A stretch of 64,000 nt of DNA. It comes from Mesobacillus subterraneus. Its GTDB lineage: Bacteria > Bacillota > Bacilli > Bacillales > Cytobacillaceae. The notes under the pieces are model-generated. The model saw only the letters and a list, made by a program, of their open reading frames with translations. It was not told the origin of the DNA and did no database searches. The position numbers were made by a program, and so were the translations under genes. The stretch lies in contig NZ_JAMBOF010000001.1 of NCBI RefSeq assembly GCF_023715485.1, forward strand, positions 62,001 through 126,000. Direction: 5' to 3'. Below, in pieces: positions 9,289 through 17,301 of this stretch (position 1 is its first letter; each line of letters begins with the position of its first letter).

Positions 9289-9996
9289 TCAATCTCCGGT
9301 GCTGTTTTTCTTTGGCCTTATGTGGGTTACCAGACCGTCATAATCCGTGATATAAAGCTCGATTTCAGGGGTGAAGTTAAGGCAGTGAGCTTGCATCAGC
9401 TGATAATAGTTGACCCTGTTGAGCGGGTCATACTGGAGCTTAGGATATTGCTTATTTTCCTTTACATAGAGGTCAACAGCTTTTTGAACTGTATCAATTG
9501 TGATTGCTATCTCTTTTTCATCCTCATTAAAAATATCGTATGTTTCTTTTGACATATAAAATTTCCTCGATGGAATGCCCTTCATTATTGGTGCCAATTG
9601 TTCAAAATTGATGCTGTTATCCTCCCTTACAAGAATGGTGCGGTACACACCTTTTGGCAGTTTTTCTGAATAAGCACGAACAGCTTTCCTTACATCCTCA
9701 ATCGACGGCTCAATGACAGGCCAGGCATGCTCATCCTTTAAAGAGACTTTTCTATTGTTTTTTTTCGATCGTACAAGATTGTATATGAAGAGAATCCCCG
9801 CAGGAACCGTTAGTACACCAATTGTCGTAACCCATTGAGTAAGGACGAGAAGATTGGCCAGTGAGGTACCGAGCTTATAACTAATAAGAAGCACAATAAT
9901 AAAAGCGATTACTAAAAATAGCTTGAAACCTGTTCTTCTTACAAATAAACTCCAGGAATGGTATGTGTTTTGATGGCGTTCTGTTTTTGACTTCAT
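9289..9996 (-). CDS. DUF3939-like membrane-anchored protein
   Basis: Protein of 235 residues with two membrane segments (about residues 22-43 and 48-72) and a cytosolic C-terminal domain of about 150 residues. That domain contains VREDNSINFEQL, RKFYMSKETYDIF, YPKLQYDPLNRVNYYQL and YITDYDGLVTHIRP, which I associate with the Firmicute DUF3939 family of unknown function. ATG 9996 lies eight bases after AAGGGAG; an ATG two codons upstream abuts that site. It stands alone. The family call is from memory, so moderate confidence. Confidence 0.65.
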   Translation of the reverse strand: MKSKTERHQNTYHSWSLFVRRTGFKLFLVIAFIIVLLISYKLGTSLANLLVLTQWVTTIGVLTVPAGILFIYNLVRSKKNNRKVSLKDEHAWPVIEPSIEDVRKAVRAYSEKLPKGVYRTILVREDNSINFEQLAPIMKGIPSRKFYMSKETYDIFNEDEKEIAITIDTVQKAVDLYVKENKQYPKLQYDPLNRVNYYQLMQAHCLNFTPEIELYITDYDGLVTHIRPKKNSTGD

Positions 9997-10401
9997 GATC
10001 ATCTCTCCCTTCAGATAATCTCCAAATATGTTGTTAATTTGCAAAAGTTTCCTTAGTAAGTCCAGCGATATCATGAACTTGCTAAAAGCTCTTAAACCTG
10101 CAGAGATTTTTGTCGATAAAAGAGTATGGGAAGCCGGGAAGTTTTATAGGGTCATGAATGGAGAAATCACTGTTAAATTGGAAGTGTTTGGTAAGTGGGG
10201 ATGTAACCGGGCAGTGAAAATAAGGAACTTCTACTCTAATTATAATCAAATTTCCATTTGACGGCATATAAAATGTTGCAAAATTACAAAAATATTAGAA
10301 TTTTTGGAATGATATTCAGAAACAAGCCAATACTCTGTGGCGAATATTGTATAATAATAAGGAATTAATCAAGAAAATATCAGACAGAAACGAGGGGCAG
10401 G
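9997..10401. other. Intergenic stretch, promoter only
   Basis: No supported gene. A TATAAT hexamer at 10350-10355 is the likely -10 of the following GGDEF-EAL gene, but no good -35 is visible. The open frame on the + strand at 10028-10261 lacks a ribosome site and protein-like composition. Confidence 0.5.
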
Positions 10402-12762
10402 ATGGATATTCCCCGTATATACATATTTGATTTTAATAGTGTTGCCCTGACAATCGTGTTTTCAATCATCACATCTATTATGGCGACTGAATTCAGCCGG
10501 CAAGTAAAAAAGCAGTCATACCGAAAGAGACGAAATATGGCGATATATTCCATTCTTCTAGGTTTAACAGTCTGGCTTACTCATTTATTTGTGATCATAT
10601 CGGCGGGGATCCCCTTTTCGACCACTAATTTTTATGTGCATTCCTTATTATTTTTTGGCATTTGTGCCGGAGGATCCTATGCTGCATTAAGCTTGGCGCA
10701 AAGGGAAATAGCGAATACCCTTCAATATGCCATGACGAGCATTTTGCTAGCCGCATGTATCGTAGTCGCAGATTTCATTGTATTCTCGATTATTTTTAAA
10801 GAGGCAATCGATGTCCACACTGTCATTTTTGCTTTTTCGGTTCTTTTAATAATAGGTACCTCTTTTTCTGTAATGAGATTTTTAATGCAGATAACGAATG
10901 AAGATATATATGAGTTTTTGAAAAAGTATAAATATGCTGGCTGTGTATTAGGCGGCATGGCAATGGCAGGTGTTCCGTACATCATTCTCACCTCGATGGT
11001 GGCATTGCCTGAGGGGGCAGGGCAATACTCCTATCTGGCTCCATTCATTTTTATGGCAGCTGCTAATTTGTTGTTCATGCTCGTTCCCGATTTACTCGGT
11101 GAAAAATTGATTATGAAAAATGTCCAGTCGCATTTATCGTTATTCAGCCATAACCCGGATGCTGTCTTCAGAGTTGATCTTAAAGGGTTTATTTTAAATG
11201 TCAATAAAGAAGCTACAGAGCTAACAGGGTACTCTGTGAATGAATTGGCAGGACTCCACTTTATCCAGTTGATTGGCGGCAGCGAAGAGGAAAAGAAGAT
11301 TCGAGACTACTTTTTAAGAGTGTTGAGCGGTGAAACAAAAGTAATCGAAACTTCATTGAAGAGGGAAGACTTAAGCACAGCTGAAGTACGGATCACTGCT
11401 GTAAGAATAATTGTTAAGGGCACAACTGTTGGGGTTTTTGGAATTGTAAGAGATATTACTGAAAAGAAAAAAGCGGATAAACTGATCGAGTATCTTGCCT
11501 ACCATGACGAGCTTACTAATTTGCCAAACAGGCGGAATTTAGAAAAGATGATGGAGCGAATGTTTATCGAGGAAAAGAATTTCTCCTTGATTTATCTCGA
11601 TTTTGACCGTTTTAAAAGAATCAATGATACATTCGGCCATTCATTTGGTGATAAAATTTTGGTGCAAATAGGGAAAAAACTGGCTGAAGTCGTTCCTGAA
11701 AACTTCCTGGTAGCCAGAATTGGCGGAGATGAATTTGCCATCCTTGCTCCCGGAAATTGCAAGCCTGAGAAAATCGCTCACGATATCGTGAAGGCATTCC
11801 AAACACCGATATATACGGAAGGAATGGAGTTCCTTATTACTGCCAGCATCGGTATATCAAAATTCCCAGAGGATACAAATGATCTGGAGTTGCTTTTGAA
11901 ATATGCTGATATGGCAATGTATAAAGCAAAGGGAAATGGCTCGAACCATTTTCAATTTTTCGATCAGAGCATGGTGGACCAAAACTTGAACAAGTTCGAA
12001 CTTGAGAACGATTTGCGGATTGCGATCAATAATCAAGTGCTGAGCGTTTTTTATCAGCCAAAATATAATGCAAATACCAATGAAATCACCGGGGCAGAAG
12101 CATTGGCGAGATGGAAGCATCCTCGCCACGGCATGATTCCGCCAGGAATATTCATCCCGATTGCGGAAGAAGCCAATCTGATTGTTCCGCTTGAAAGGTT
12201 GATTATCAGGCAAGTATTTAAGCAGCTGAGCGAGTGGAAGAAACTTGGTTTTGATGTACCGCGCACTTCTATTAACATATCAATTATCCATTTTTACCAG
12301 GAAGATTTCGTTAAATTCATGAAGCAAACGATAAAAGAATTTAATCTGTATGGTGAACTGATCGAAATTGAAGTGACAGAAAGCATCATGATAAAGAAGG
12401 AAGACAGCATCAATACTCAGCTTCAGGCATTGAGGGAGATTGGAATAGAAGTCAGCATTGATGATTTTGGAACAGGCTACAGCTCATTGAGCTATCTAAG
12501 CAAACTCTCTGTCGATCGCTTGAAGATTGATCAAAGCTTCATTTCCCATTCGCAGGAGAATCGGGAAATCATATCAACTATTGTTACAATGGCGAATAAC
12601 TTGAAGCTAAAGGTCATCGCTGAGGGAGTCGAAACAGAGTCACAGATCGACTTGCTGAAATCACTTGGCTGTCTTGAAGTCCAGGGGTATTTCTACTCAC
12701 CGCCTTTGCCATCTGAAGAATATGAAGCAAAGATGAACAGAGAGCTCCAAGCCTCACCATAA
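10402..12762 (+). CDS. membrane PAS-GGDEF-EAL cyclic-di-GMP enzyme
   Basis: Signalling protein of 786 residues. About seven membrane helices (residues 5-235) form an MHYT-like sensor in which the M-H-Y-T motifs are not conserved. A PAS domain (about 245-355), a GGDEF domain (365-525) and an EAL domain (545-780) follow. The diguanylate cyclase site is intact (RIGGDEFAIL) but the usual RxxD inhibitory site upstream reads PENF, so product inhibition there is unlikely. The phosphodiesterase motifs EALARW, DDFGTGYSSL and KIDQSF are intact. Both activities are therefore possible. Ribosome site GAGGGG; no partner genes nearby. Confidence 0.9.
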   Translation: MDIPRIYIFDFNSVALTIVFSIITSIMATEFSRQVKKQSYRKRRNMAIYSILLGLTVWLTHLFVIISAGIPFSTTNFYVHSLLFFGICAGGSYAALSLAQREIANTLQYAMTSILLAACIVVADFIVFSIIFKEAIDVHTVIFAFSVLLIIGTSFSVMRFLMQITNEDIYEFLKKYKYAGCVLGGMAMAGVPYIILTSMVALPEGAGQYSYLAPFIFMAAANLLFMLVPDLLGEKLIMKNVQSHLSLFSHNPDAVFRVDLKGFILNVNKEATELTGYSVNELAGLHFIQLIGGSEEEKKIRDYFLRVLSGETKVIETSLKREDLSTAEVRITAVRIIVKGTTVGVFGIVRDITEKKKADKLIEYLAYHDELTNLPNRRNLEKMMERMFIEEKNFSLIYLDFDRFKRINDTFGHSFGDKILVQIGKKLAEVVPENFLVARIGGDEFAILAPGNCKPEKIAHDIVKAFQTPIYTEGMEFLITASIGISKFPEDTNDLELLLKYADMAMYKAKGNGSNHFQFFDQSMVDQNLNKFELENDLRIAINNQVLSVFYQPKYNANTNEITGAEALARWKHPRHGMIPPGIFIPIAEEANLIVPLERLIIRQVFKQLSEWKKLGFDVPRTSINISIIHFYQEDFVKFMKQTIKEFNLYGELIEIEVTESIMIKKEDSINTQLQALREIGIEVSIDDFGTGYSSLSYLSKLSVDRLKIDQSFISHSQENREIISTIVTMANNLKLKVIAEGVETESQIDLLKSLGCLEVQGYFYSPPLPSEEYEAKMNRELQASP

Positions 12763-12813
12763 GAGTTGTTTTGACTGCACTTTCTGATTATGGTACTATT
12801 CCTATTATGAAAA

Positions 12814-12928
12814 GTCCTCTAGGGTTCCGCAGCATGCTGGTCTGGTCCGAGAGAGGACGCACAGGAACACCTGTGTACACGGAGGGACAAAAACCCGGGA
12901 GATATCCATAGATATCTCCCGGGTTTTT
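12814..12928 (+). promoter_or_regulatory. guanidine-I (ykkC-yxkD) riboswitch with terminator
   Basis: The leader carries the conserved blocks CTAGGGTTCCG, GGTCTGGTCCGAGAG, ACACGGAGGGA and AAACCCGGGAGA in order. The last block forms the 5' side of a terminator stem (CCCGGGAGATATC / GATATCTCCCGGG, then T5) at 12894-12926. Guanidinium binding should prevent termination and switch on gdx. Confidence 0.95.
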
Positions 12929-12952
12929 GCATGAAAAAGGAGTGCTGTTAAA

Positions 12953-13276
12953 ATGGCTTGGATCTTTTTATTCATTGCAGGCATTTTTGAGGTCGTATGG
13001 GCGATCGGTTTGAAATATACAGAGGGTTTCACTAAGTTGTATCCTTCCATGATAACTGTAATTGGAATGGCAATAAGCTTTTATTTTTTATCTATGGCAG
13101 TGAAAACATTGCCAATCGGTACAGCCTACGCAGTCTGGACTGGCATTGGGGCTGCTGGAGCTGTCATTCTCGGTATGGTTCTGTTTGGAGAGCCAAGAAA
13201 CCTTTTAAGATTAATGTTTGTGGCATTCATATTAGTTGGAATCATGGGTTTGAAGGCTACATCTGGTAATAACTAA
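12953..13276 (+). CDS. gdx: SMR-family guanidinium exporter Gdx (SugE type)
   Basis: Four-helix small multidrug resistance protein of 107 residues that exports guanidinium in exchange for protons across the cytoplasmic membrane. The Glu in IFEVVWAIGLKYT (about residue 13) is the coupling residue, and GTAYAVWTGIGAAGA is typical of the Gdx subfamily rather than of EmrE/Qac pumps. The ribosome site is AAAGGAG. Control by the upstream guanidine-I riboswitch makes the substrate assignment strong. Confidence 0.93.
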   Translation: MAWIFLFIAGIFEVVWAIGLKYTEGFTKLYPSMITVIGMAISFYFLSMAVKTLPIGTAYAVWTGIGAAGAVILGMVLFGEPRNLLRLMFVAFILVGIMGLKATSGNN

Positions 13277-13300
13277 AATCCGAAAAGACCCTTGATAAAA

Positions 13301-13380
13301 AAGAGCAGGCACCGCGACTGTACCTCTGTTAGATTTTTCTCTAACAAATTGGCTGCAGGCACAGGCCTGCTCTTTAACTT
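13301..13380 (+). terminator. gdx terminator with nested alternative hairpins
   Basis: Perfect 10-bp arms AAGAGCAGGC (13301-13310) and GCCTGCTCTT (13365-13374) enclose a 54-base loop that contains GTTAGA/TCTAAC. The same 3' arm can instead pair with GCAGGC at 13355-13360. A T-rich tail follows. Confidence 0.6.
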
Positions 13381-13422
13381 TTATTTGCATATATTTGCTA
13401 ATTGTTATATGATTCGAATAGA

Positions 13423-13441
13423 TACCTTTTAATTCTAGGTA
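13423..13441. promoter_or_regulatory. Operator-like palindrome before the padR gene
   Basis: TACCTTTTAATTCTAGGTA, an imperfect inverted repeat of 19 bp just before the ribosome site of the PadR gene. It has the same layout as 14510-14528, before the DUF4173 gene. Confidence 0.55.
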
Positions 13442-13450
13442 GGTGAAAAA

Positions 13451-13792
13451 ATGTTTAATCGGGAACTGTTGAAAGGCAGTACGTCGCTGGTGCTGCTACA
13501 GCTGTTGAATGAACGGGATATGTATGGCTACGAACTTGTTAAAGAGCTTGATAAACGCAGTGAGCATAGTCTCCAAGTCAAAGAAGGTACATTGTATCCA
13601 GCGCTTCATAAGTTAGAAAAGCAAGAATACATCGAGTTTTACTGGCAGGAGCAGGAAAAGGGTCCGGCAAGGAAGTATTATCGGATTACCGATGAAGGCA
13701 AATCTGTCCTTATAGAGAAAACAGAGGAATGGCAGCAATTTGTCAGCGTCATGAACAAAGTGATCAGGAGATCGGAAAATGATCCAGTTTAA
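13451..13792 (+). CDS. PadR-family transcriptional regulator
   Basis: Winged-helix regulator of 113 residues. [21 protein letters not shown] is the PadR N-terminal helix-turn-helix, followed by the wing [22 protein letters not shown] and [12 protein letters not shown]. Its 3' end overlaps the DUF1700 gene by 14 bp, a frequent pairing in Firmicutes in which PadR represses its own operon. Its probable operator lies directly upstream. The inducing signal is unknown; envelope stress is the usual context for such pairs. Confidence 0.88.
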   Translation: MFNRELLKGSTSLVLLQLLNERDMYGYELVKELDKRSEHSLQVKEGTLYPALHKLEKQEYIEFYWQEQEKGPARKYYRITDEGKSVLIEKTEEWQQFVSVMNKVIRRSENDPV

Positions 13793-14420
13793 ATCAGAAT
13801 TTCTTAGCGAGCTTGATAGGCTATTGGGGAAACATCCTGAAAAAGAGCAGATTCTATCTGAATACGACAACCATATAACAGAAATGCTTGATGAATTATC
13901 TGGCAGTGACGAAGAAGTGCAGGATCTAATAGCTGAGATTTATAACAGGCTTGGCACCCCAGAAGAAATTGCGGCAAGCTGGCGCGAAGAATTATCAGTG
14001 ACACCCAGGAAAACACAATGGCTTTTCATCATTGCGAATCTTGTATTCTTTGTCGGAGGCTCTGTGCTGACCTTGGTCCATAACCTGTTTGACTTCCCAT
14101 TGGTGGATTTGGCATGGAGAAGCCTGACATCTATCCCATCTGTTATCATCCTTCTTTATCTTGTGTTCTGGGCTTTGTTGGGATATGAAATCGGCAAAGG
14201 CTTCGGCCATAAAGGAAGACGCCTGATGAAGAAGACATTCGTCCTCTCCATCCTGCCTAACATCCTCTTAATGAACCTTACATTATTTAAGGTCATCCCG
14301 CATGGATGGTTCCAGCCATTGCTGAATCCGTCATTTATTGTTATCTGCATTTTATTTACAGCTCTGCTGTACCCGATTTGCTGGATTGGCTACAAATGGG
14401 GCAAGAAAGCATCGATTTAG
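13779..14420 (+). CDS. DUF1700 (HAAS domain) membrane protein
   Basis: Protein of 213 residues. The N-terminal 75 residues ([26 protein letters not shown]...[11 protein letters not shown]) form the helical HAAS/DUF1700 domain commonly encoded next to PadR regulators. Four hydrophobic segments follow (about residues 83-108, 120-140, 150-172, 183-205). Co-translated with padR through a 14-bp overlap. It may act as a membrane partner or sensor for the PadR protein; this is inference from recurring gene pairs. Confidence 0.82.
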   Translation: MIQFKSEFLSELDRLLGKHPEKEQILSEYDNHITEMLDELSGSDEEVQDLIAEIYNRLGTPEEIAASWREELSVTPRKTQWLFIIANLVFFVGGSVLTLVHNLFDFPLVDLAWRSLTSIPSVIILLYLVFWALLGYEIGKGFGHKGRRLMKKTFVLSILPNILLMNLTLFKVIPHGWFQPLLNPSFIVICILFTALLYPICWIGYKWGKKASI

Positions 14421-14476
14421 TTTTTTTTGTTCGGTTACATAGAATTTCTATGTATATAGACAAATAAAGTAATAAG

Positions 14477-14502
14477 AAAGTCATTTTTTAGTGACTTTTT
14501 TT
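14477..14502 (+). terminator. Terminator after the DUF1700 gene
   Basis: Stem AAAGTCA / TGACTTT with an 8-base loop and a following T run. Confidence 0.65.
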
Positions 14503-14509
14503 ATAAGTA

Positions 14510-14528
14510 TACCTAGTATTACTAGGTA
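14510..14528. promoter_or_regulatory. Operator-like palindrome before the DUF4173 gene
   Basis: TACCTAGTATTACTAGGTA is a perfect 8-bp inverted repeat around a 3-base centre, 23 bp before the start of the DUF4173 gene and similar to the site before padR. Confidence 0.6.
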
Positions 14529-14551
14529 ATAAAAAGAAGAGGAGTGTCATT

Positions 14552-16015
14552 ATGGAATTCAGATTGAAAAAAGGGGATTGGATTTTTTTCATAGTCTGTT
14601 TGGGGCTGGGGGTTGTAGCAGAAAGATCTTTTTTGCATGGAAAAATTGGATTGTCTTATCTTGTGTTCATTAGTTGTTTTTATAGTGTGTTTTTTTGGAG
14701 GTTCAGATCATTCCCATTCACGAACAAAAAGCTGGGAATATTAATGATCGCTTCTATTTGGATGCTGTCTTCAAGCTTTTTGTTAAGGTCTAACATGATT
14801 TTTTATATGCTTAACATCCTTGTGATCCCGGTATTGGTTTTAGTCCAGCTAGTCCTTGTTACTTACCCGCTGCATAACCAATGGCATAAATGGCCGTTCG
14901 TCCAGAAGCTCTTTTTGTCAGCAGGAGCTGCATTTATGTATGTTGCACGATTTTTGATGCATGGGCCTAAGCTGGCCAGCAGGGGACTCAATGAAAAGAC
15001 AAGCGCGATCCTTAAGAAGATATTAATTGGTGTGGCTATTTCATTTCCGTTGTTGTTTGTCATCATTAACCTCCTCGTTTCAGCTGATCAGCAGTTTGGC
15101 GAGATACTGGGAACTCTCCCGCGCTGGCTAACGGGATTGAGGATCGAAGAGGAAATTTTAAGAACGGCTGCAATCATATTTTATGCCCTTGCGATTTTCG
15201 GCTTGTTGCAGGTGCTGAAGAAAAAGCAGCCCATTCCTGAAGCTTCTGCCGAGGAAAAGGCTAAAATGTCCTGGGACAGTGTAGTCAGTTTAACCGTTCT
15301 TATTCTATTGAATATCGTTTACCTTCTCTTTGTGGTCGTCCAATTCAAGTATTTTTTCAGCCAGACATTGCAGGGTGGTTATACGTATGCTGAGTTTGCG
15401 CGCAGAGGATTCTTTGAATTGCTTTTTGTAACGATGTTAAATTTATTGATAATTTCTACCTTCGTGTCATTTGTCGATATGGGTTCAAAAACAATTAAGC
15501 TGTTGGTCCGCAGTTTGCTGACACTGCTCGTATTCTTCAGTGGAGTCATGCTATATTCTGCCTTTATAAGATTGTTCATTTATGAAGAGGCGTATGGATT
15601 TACATTCGCAAGGGTGTTGGCCCATTCCTTCATGATTTTCCTGCTGGTGATCCTCATCTATTCATGTATGCGAATTTGGCTGGAAAAGCTATCACTTTTG
15701 CGATTCTACATTATTTCATCAATCATTTTTTACACATTGGTCAACACAGTACAACTCGATCGCTTTGTCGTGGAGCAAAATTTGCAGCGCTACAAGGAAA
15801 CCGGAAAGATAGATATCTATTATTTGGATTCACTTTCATATGACGGAGTTGAGGGGCTCGTGGATCTGTATGAGCTGAATCCCGACCATCCGGGGTTAAA
15901 GGAGCTTTTACAGAGGCGGAAGCAAGAAGCCTTAATTTCAGAAGATAAATGGAATTCGATTAATCTATCCAAAAGAAATGCAGAAAAGTTATTGTTGAAT
16001 TTGGAGATAAATTAA
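14552..16015 (+). CDS. DUF4173 polytopic membrane protein
   Basis: Integral membrane protein of 487 residues with about twelve hydrophobic segments and a short cytosolic C-terminus after residue 410 that resembles a degenerate tetratricopeptide stretch (YELNPDHPGLKELLQRRKQ). The block QTLQGGYTYAEFARRGFFELL is the DUF4173 signature. Function unknown. AGAGGAG precedes the ATG. The palindrome shared with the padR promoter suggests joint control with the PadR/DUF1700 pair. Confidence 0.82.
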   Translation: MEFRLKKGDWIFFIVCLGLGVVAERSFLHGKIGLSYLVFISCFYSVFFWRFRSFPFTNKKLGILMIASIWMLSSSFLLRSNMIFYMLNILVIPVLVLVQLVLVTYPLHNQWHKWPFVQKLFLSAGAAFMYVARFLMHGPKLASRGLNEKTSAILKKILIGVAISFPLLFVIINLLVSADQQFGEILGTLPRWLTGLRIEEEILRTAAIIFYALAIFGLLQVLKKKQPIPEASAEEKAKMSWDSVVSLTVLILLNIVYLLFVVVQFKYFFSQTLQGGYTYAEFARRGFFELLFVTMLNLLIISTFVSFVDMGSKTIKLLVRSLLTLLVFFSGVMLYSAFIRLFIYEEAYGFTFARVLAHSFMIFLLVILIYSCMRIWLEKLSLLRFYIISSIIFYTLVNTVQLDRFVVEQNLQRYKETGKIDIYYLDSLSYDGVEGLVDLYELNPDHPGLKELLQRRKQEALISEDKWNSINLSKRNAEKLLLNLEIN

Positions 16016-16133
16016 TCTAAGCATTTATGACGAAAATGTAGACAAAAGCTGCGTTTGTTCCCAGTTTTGTAACATATCAATATATTTAATGATGATAAAA
16101 TATCATTAAGTCATATAAAGGGGAGCAAGAACA

Positions 16134-16496
16134 ATGATGATGGAAGGGAATTTTTCTGAAATAATCAGTCTCTTGAAGGGGATTGAAAATTCAATTGATT
16201 CATTGCATAAAAGGGCAGAGGGAATAGAAAAAAGGCTCGAACGCCTTGAGAAAGTAGATAGCATCGAACATCGAGTAACTTCTAACCAGATTGATATAAC
16301 AGATATAAAAGAAGCACTTGAGCGCATGGAAGAAATGCAAAGTGCCAAGATTGAAAATGCACTTCAGGAGTTATTGGCAAAGGCCGAAGTGAAGAACAAT
16401 TCAGAATTCAGCACCATTCATAAACGCCTCGATTCACATTTGCTGAAACTGGGCCGAGTCGAAGAAGAAATCCTGATGGTACAGCAAGAAAAATAA
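16134..16496 (+). CDS. coiled-coil hypothetical protein
   Basis: Soluble, highly charged protein of 120 residues with heptad-like spacing through nearly its full length (LLKGIENSIDSLHKRAEG, IEKRLERLEKVD, DIKEALERMEEMQ), so a long coiled coil. No Cys, signal peptide or membrane segment. AAAGGGGAG precedes three successive ATG codons; the first is used. A strong terminator follows. Not recognised as a named family. Confidence 0.7.
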   Translation: MMMEGNFSEIISLLKGIENSIDSLHKRAEGIEKRLERLEKVDSIEHRVTSNQIDITDIKEALERMEEMQSAKIENALQELLAKAEVKNNSEFSTIHKRLDSHLLKLGRVEEEILMVQQEK

Positions 16497-16510
16497 TTGA
16501 CTTGGGAGTC

Positions 16511-16550
16511 AAAAAGGTTCGGAAATGGTCATTCCGAACCTTTTTGTTTT
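16511..16550 (+). terminator. Terminator after the coiled-coil gene
   Basis: Stem AAAAAGGTTCGGAA / TTCCGAACCTTTTT, 14 bp, then a T-rich tail. Confidence 0.9.
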
Positions 16551-16589
16551 TGGATAAAGATTCTCACTAGGATTTCCATCTGTCGATAG

Positions 16590-16950
16590 CTCTCCTTTTA
16601 CCGTTTTGAGTTCTTATCCGCATTTTCGGGCAATGCAGAGGACCTGCTTTTACCGTTTTTGGTTCTTTCCTACATTTAGGGGCAATGCAGAGGACCTGCT
16701 TTTACCGTTTTGAGTTCTTTCCCGCATTTTCGGGCAATGCAGAGGGCCTGCTTTTACCGTTTTTGGTTCTTTCCTACATTTTCGGGCAATGCAGAGGACC
16801 TGCTTTTACCGTTTTGAGTTCTTTCTCGCATTTTCGGGCAATGCAGAGGGCCTGCTTTTACCGTTTTTGGTTCTTTCCTACATTTTCGGGCAATGCAGAG
16901 GACCTGCTTTTACCGTTTTCGGTTCTTTCCCGCATAGGGGCAATGCAGCG
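16590..16950. repeat. 52-bp tandem repeat array, alternating subtypes
   Basis: Seven units. The landmark CAATGCAG recurs at 16631, 16683, 16735, 16787, 16839, 16891 and 16941 (steps 52 x5, then 50), with a partial unit before. Core sequence: GAGGACCTGCTTTTACCG. Units alternate between GAGTTCTTTC and TGGTTCTTTC variants, giving a 104-bp higher-order repeat; the last unit has CGGTTCTTTC. Open frames over it are an artefact of the repeat. Confidence 0.9.
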
Positions 16951-17301
16951 AACTTAAAAATTTGTCGATAGTAAAAAAAGGCTTATGGACTTCTGCGAAT
17001 TTTAAAGTTTTATAGGTTTCAGGACTAACTATCAAAGCCATGACAAATAGATATATATATAATTGAAAAGCACCGCATGAGTCGTTTCCGCTGCAACGCT
17101 ATCACAAAATATACAAAAAATCCTCTAAACCTTTAAATATATGCATTGCGTGCATTTTTTTGACGATTCATGTTCAGTTGTTCACAAAAAAGTTGCCATT
17201 CATACAGTTGGACAAAGTCTTCTAGAGTTATGATTAAGGTGTAATCATTCATTGCCTTAATTAGGCAGATTAATAGAGTAATATCATTCGAGGTGATTCC
17301 T
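16951..17301. other. AT-rich intergenic stretch before the radical SAM gene
   Basis: No gene seen. A small hairpin ATGCA/TGCAT followed by T7 lies at 17141-17161 and could be a weak terminator. The promoter of the radical SAM gene must lie in the last 150 bases; no confident hexamers. Confidence 0.4.

Noticed and set aside
10028-10261. 77-codon frame on the + strand
   Set aside because: No ribosome site, unlike-protein composition, overlaps the start of the neighbouring minus-strand gene.
16580-16950. CRISPR array
   Set aside because: The whole 52-bp unit is repeated without unique spacers, and no cas genes are present.
16685-16957. Open frames of 60-90 codons over the tandem repeat
   Set aside because: A 52-bp unit shifts frame each time; the frames exist only because the unit lacks stops. 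No ribosome site.
17141-17161. Terminator hairpin ATGCA/TGCAT with T7
   Set aside because: Only five base pairs and no gene before it; noted in the gap entry but not called.
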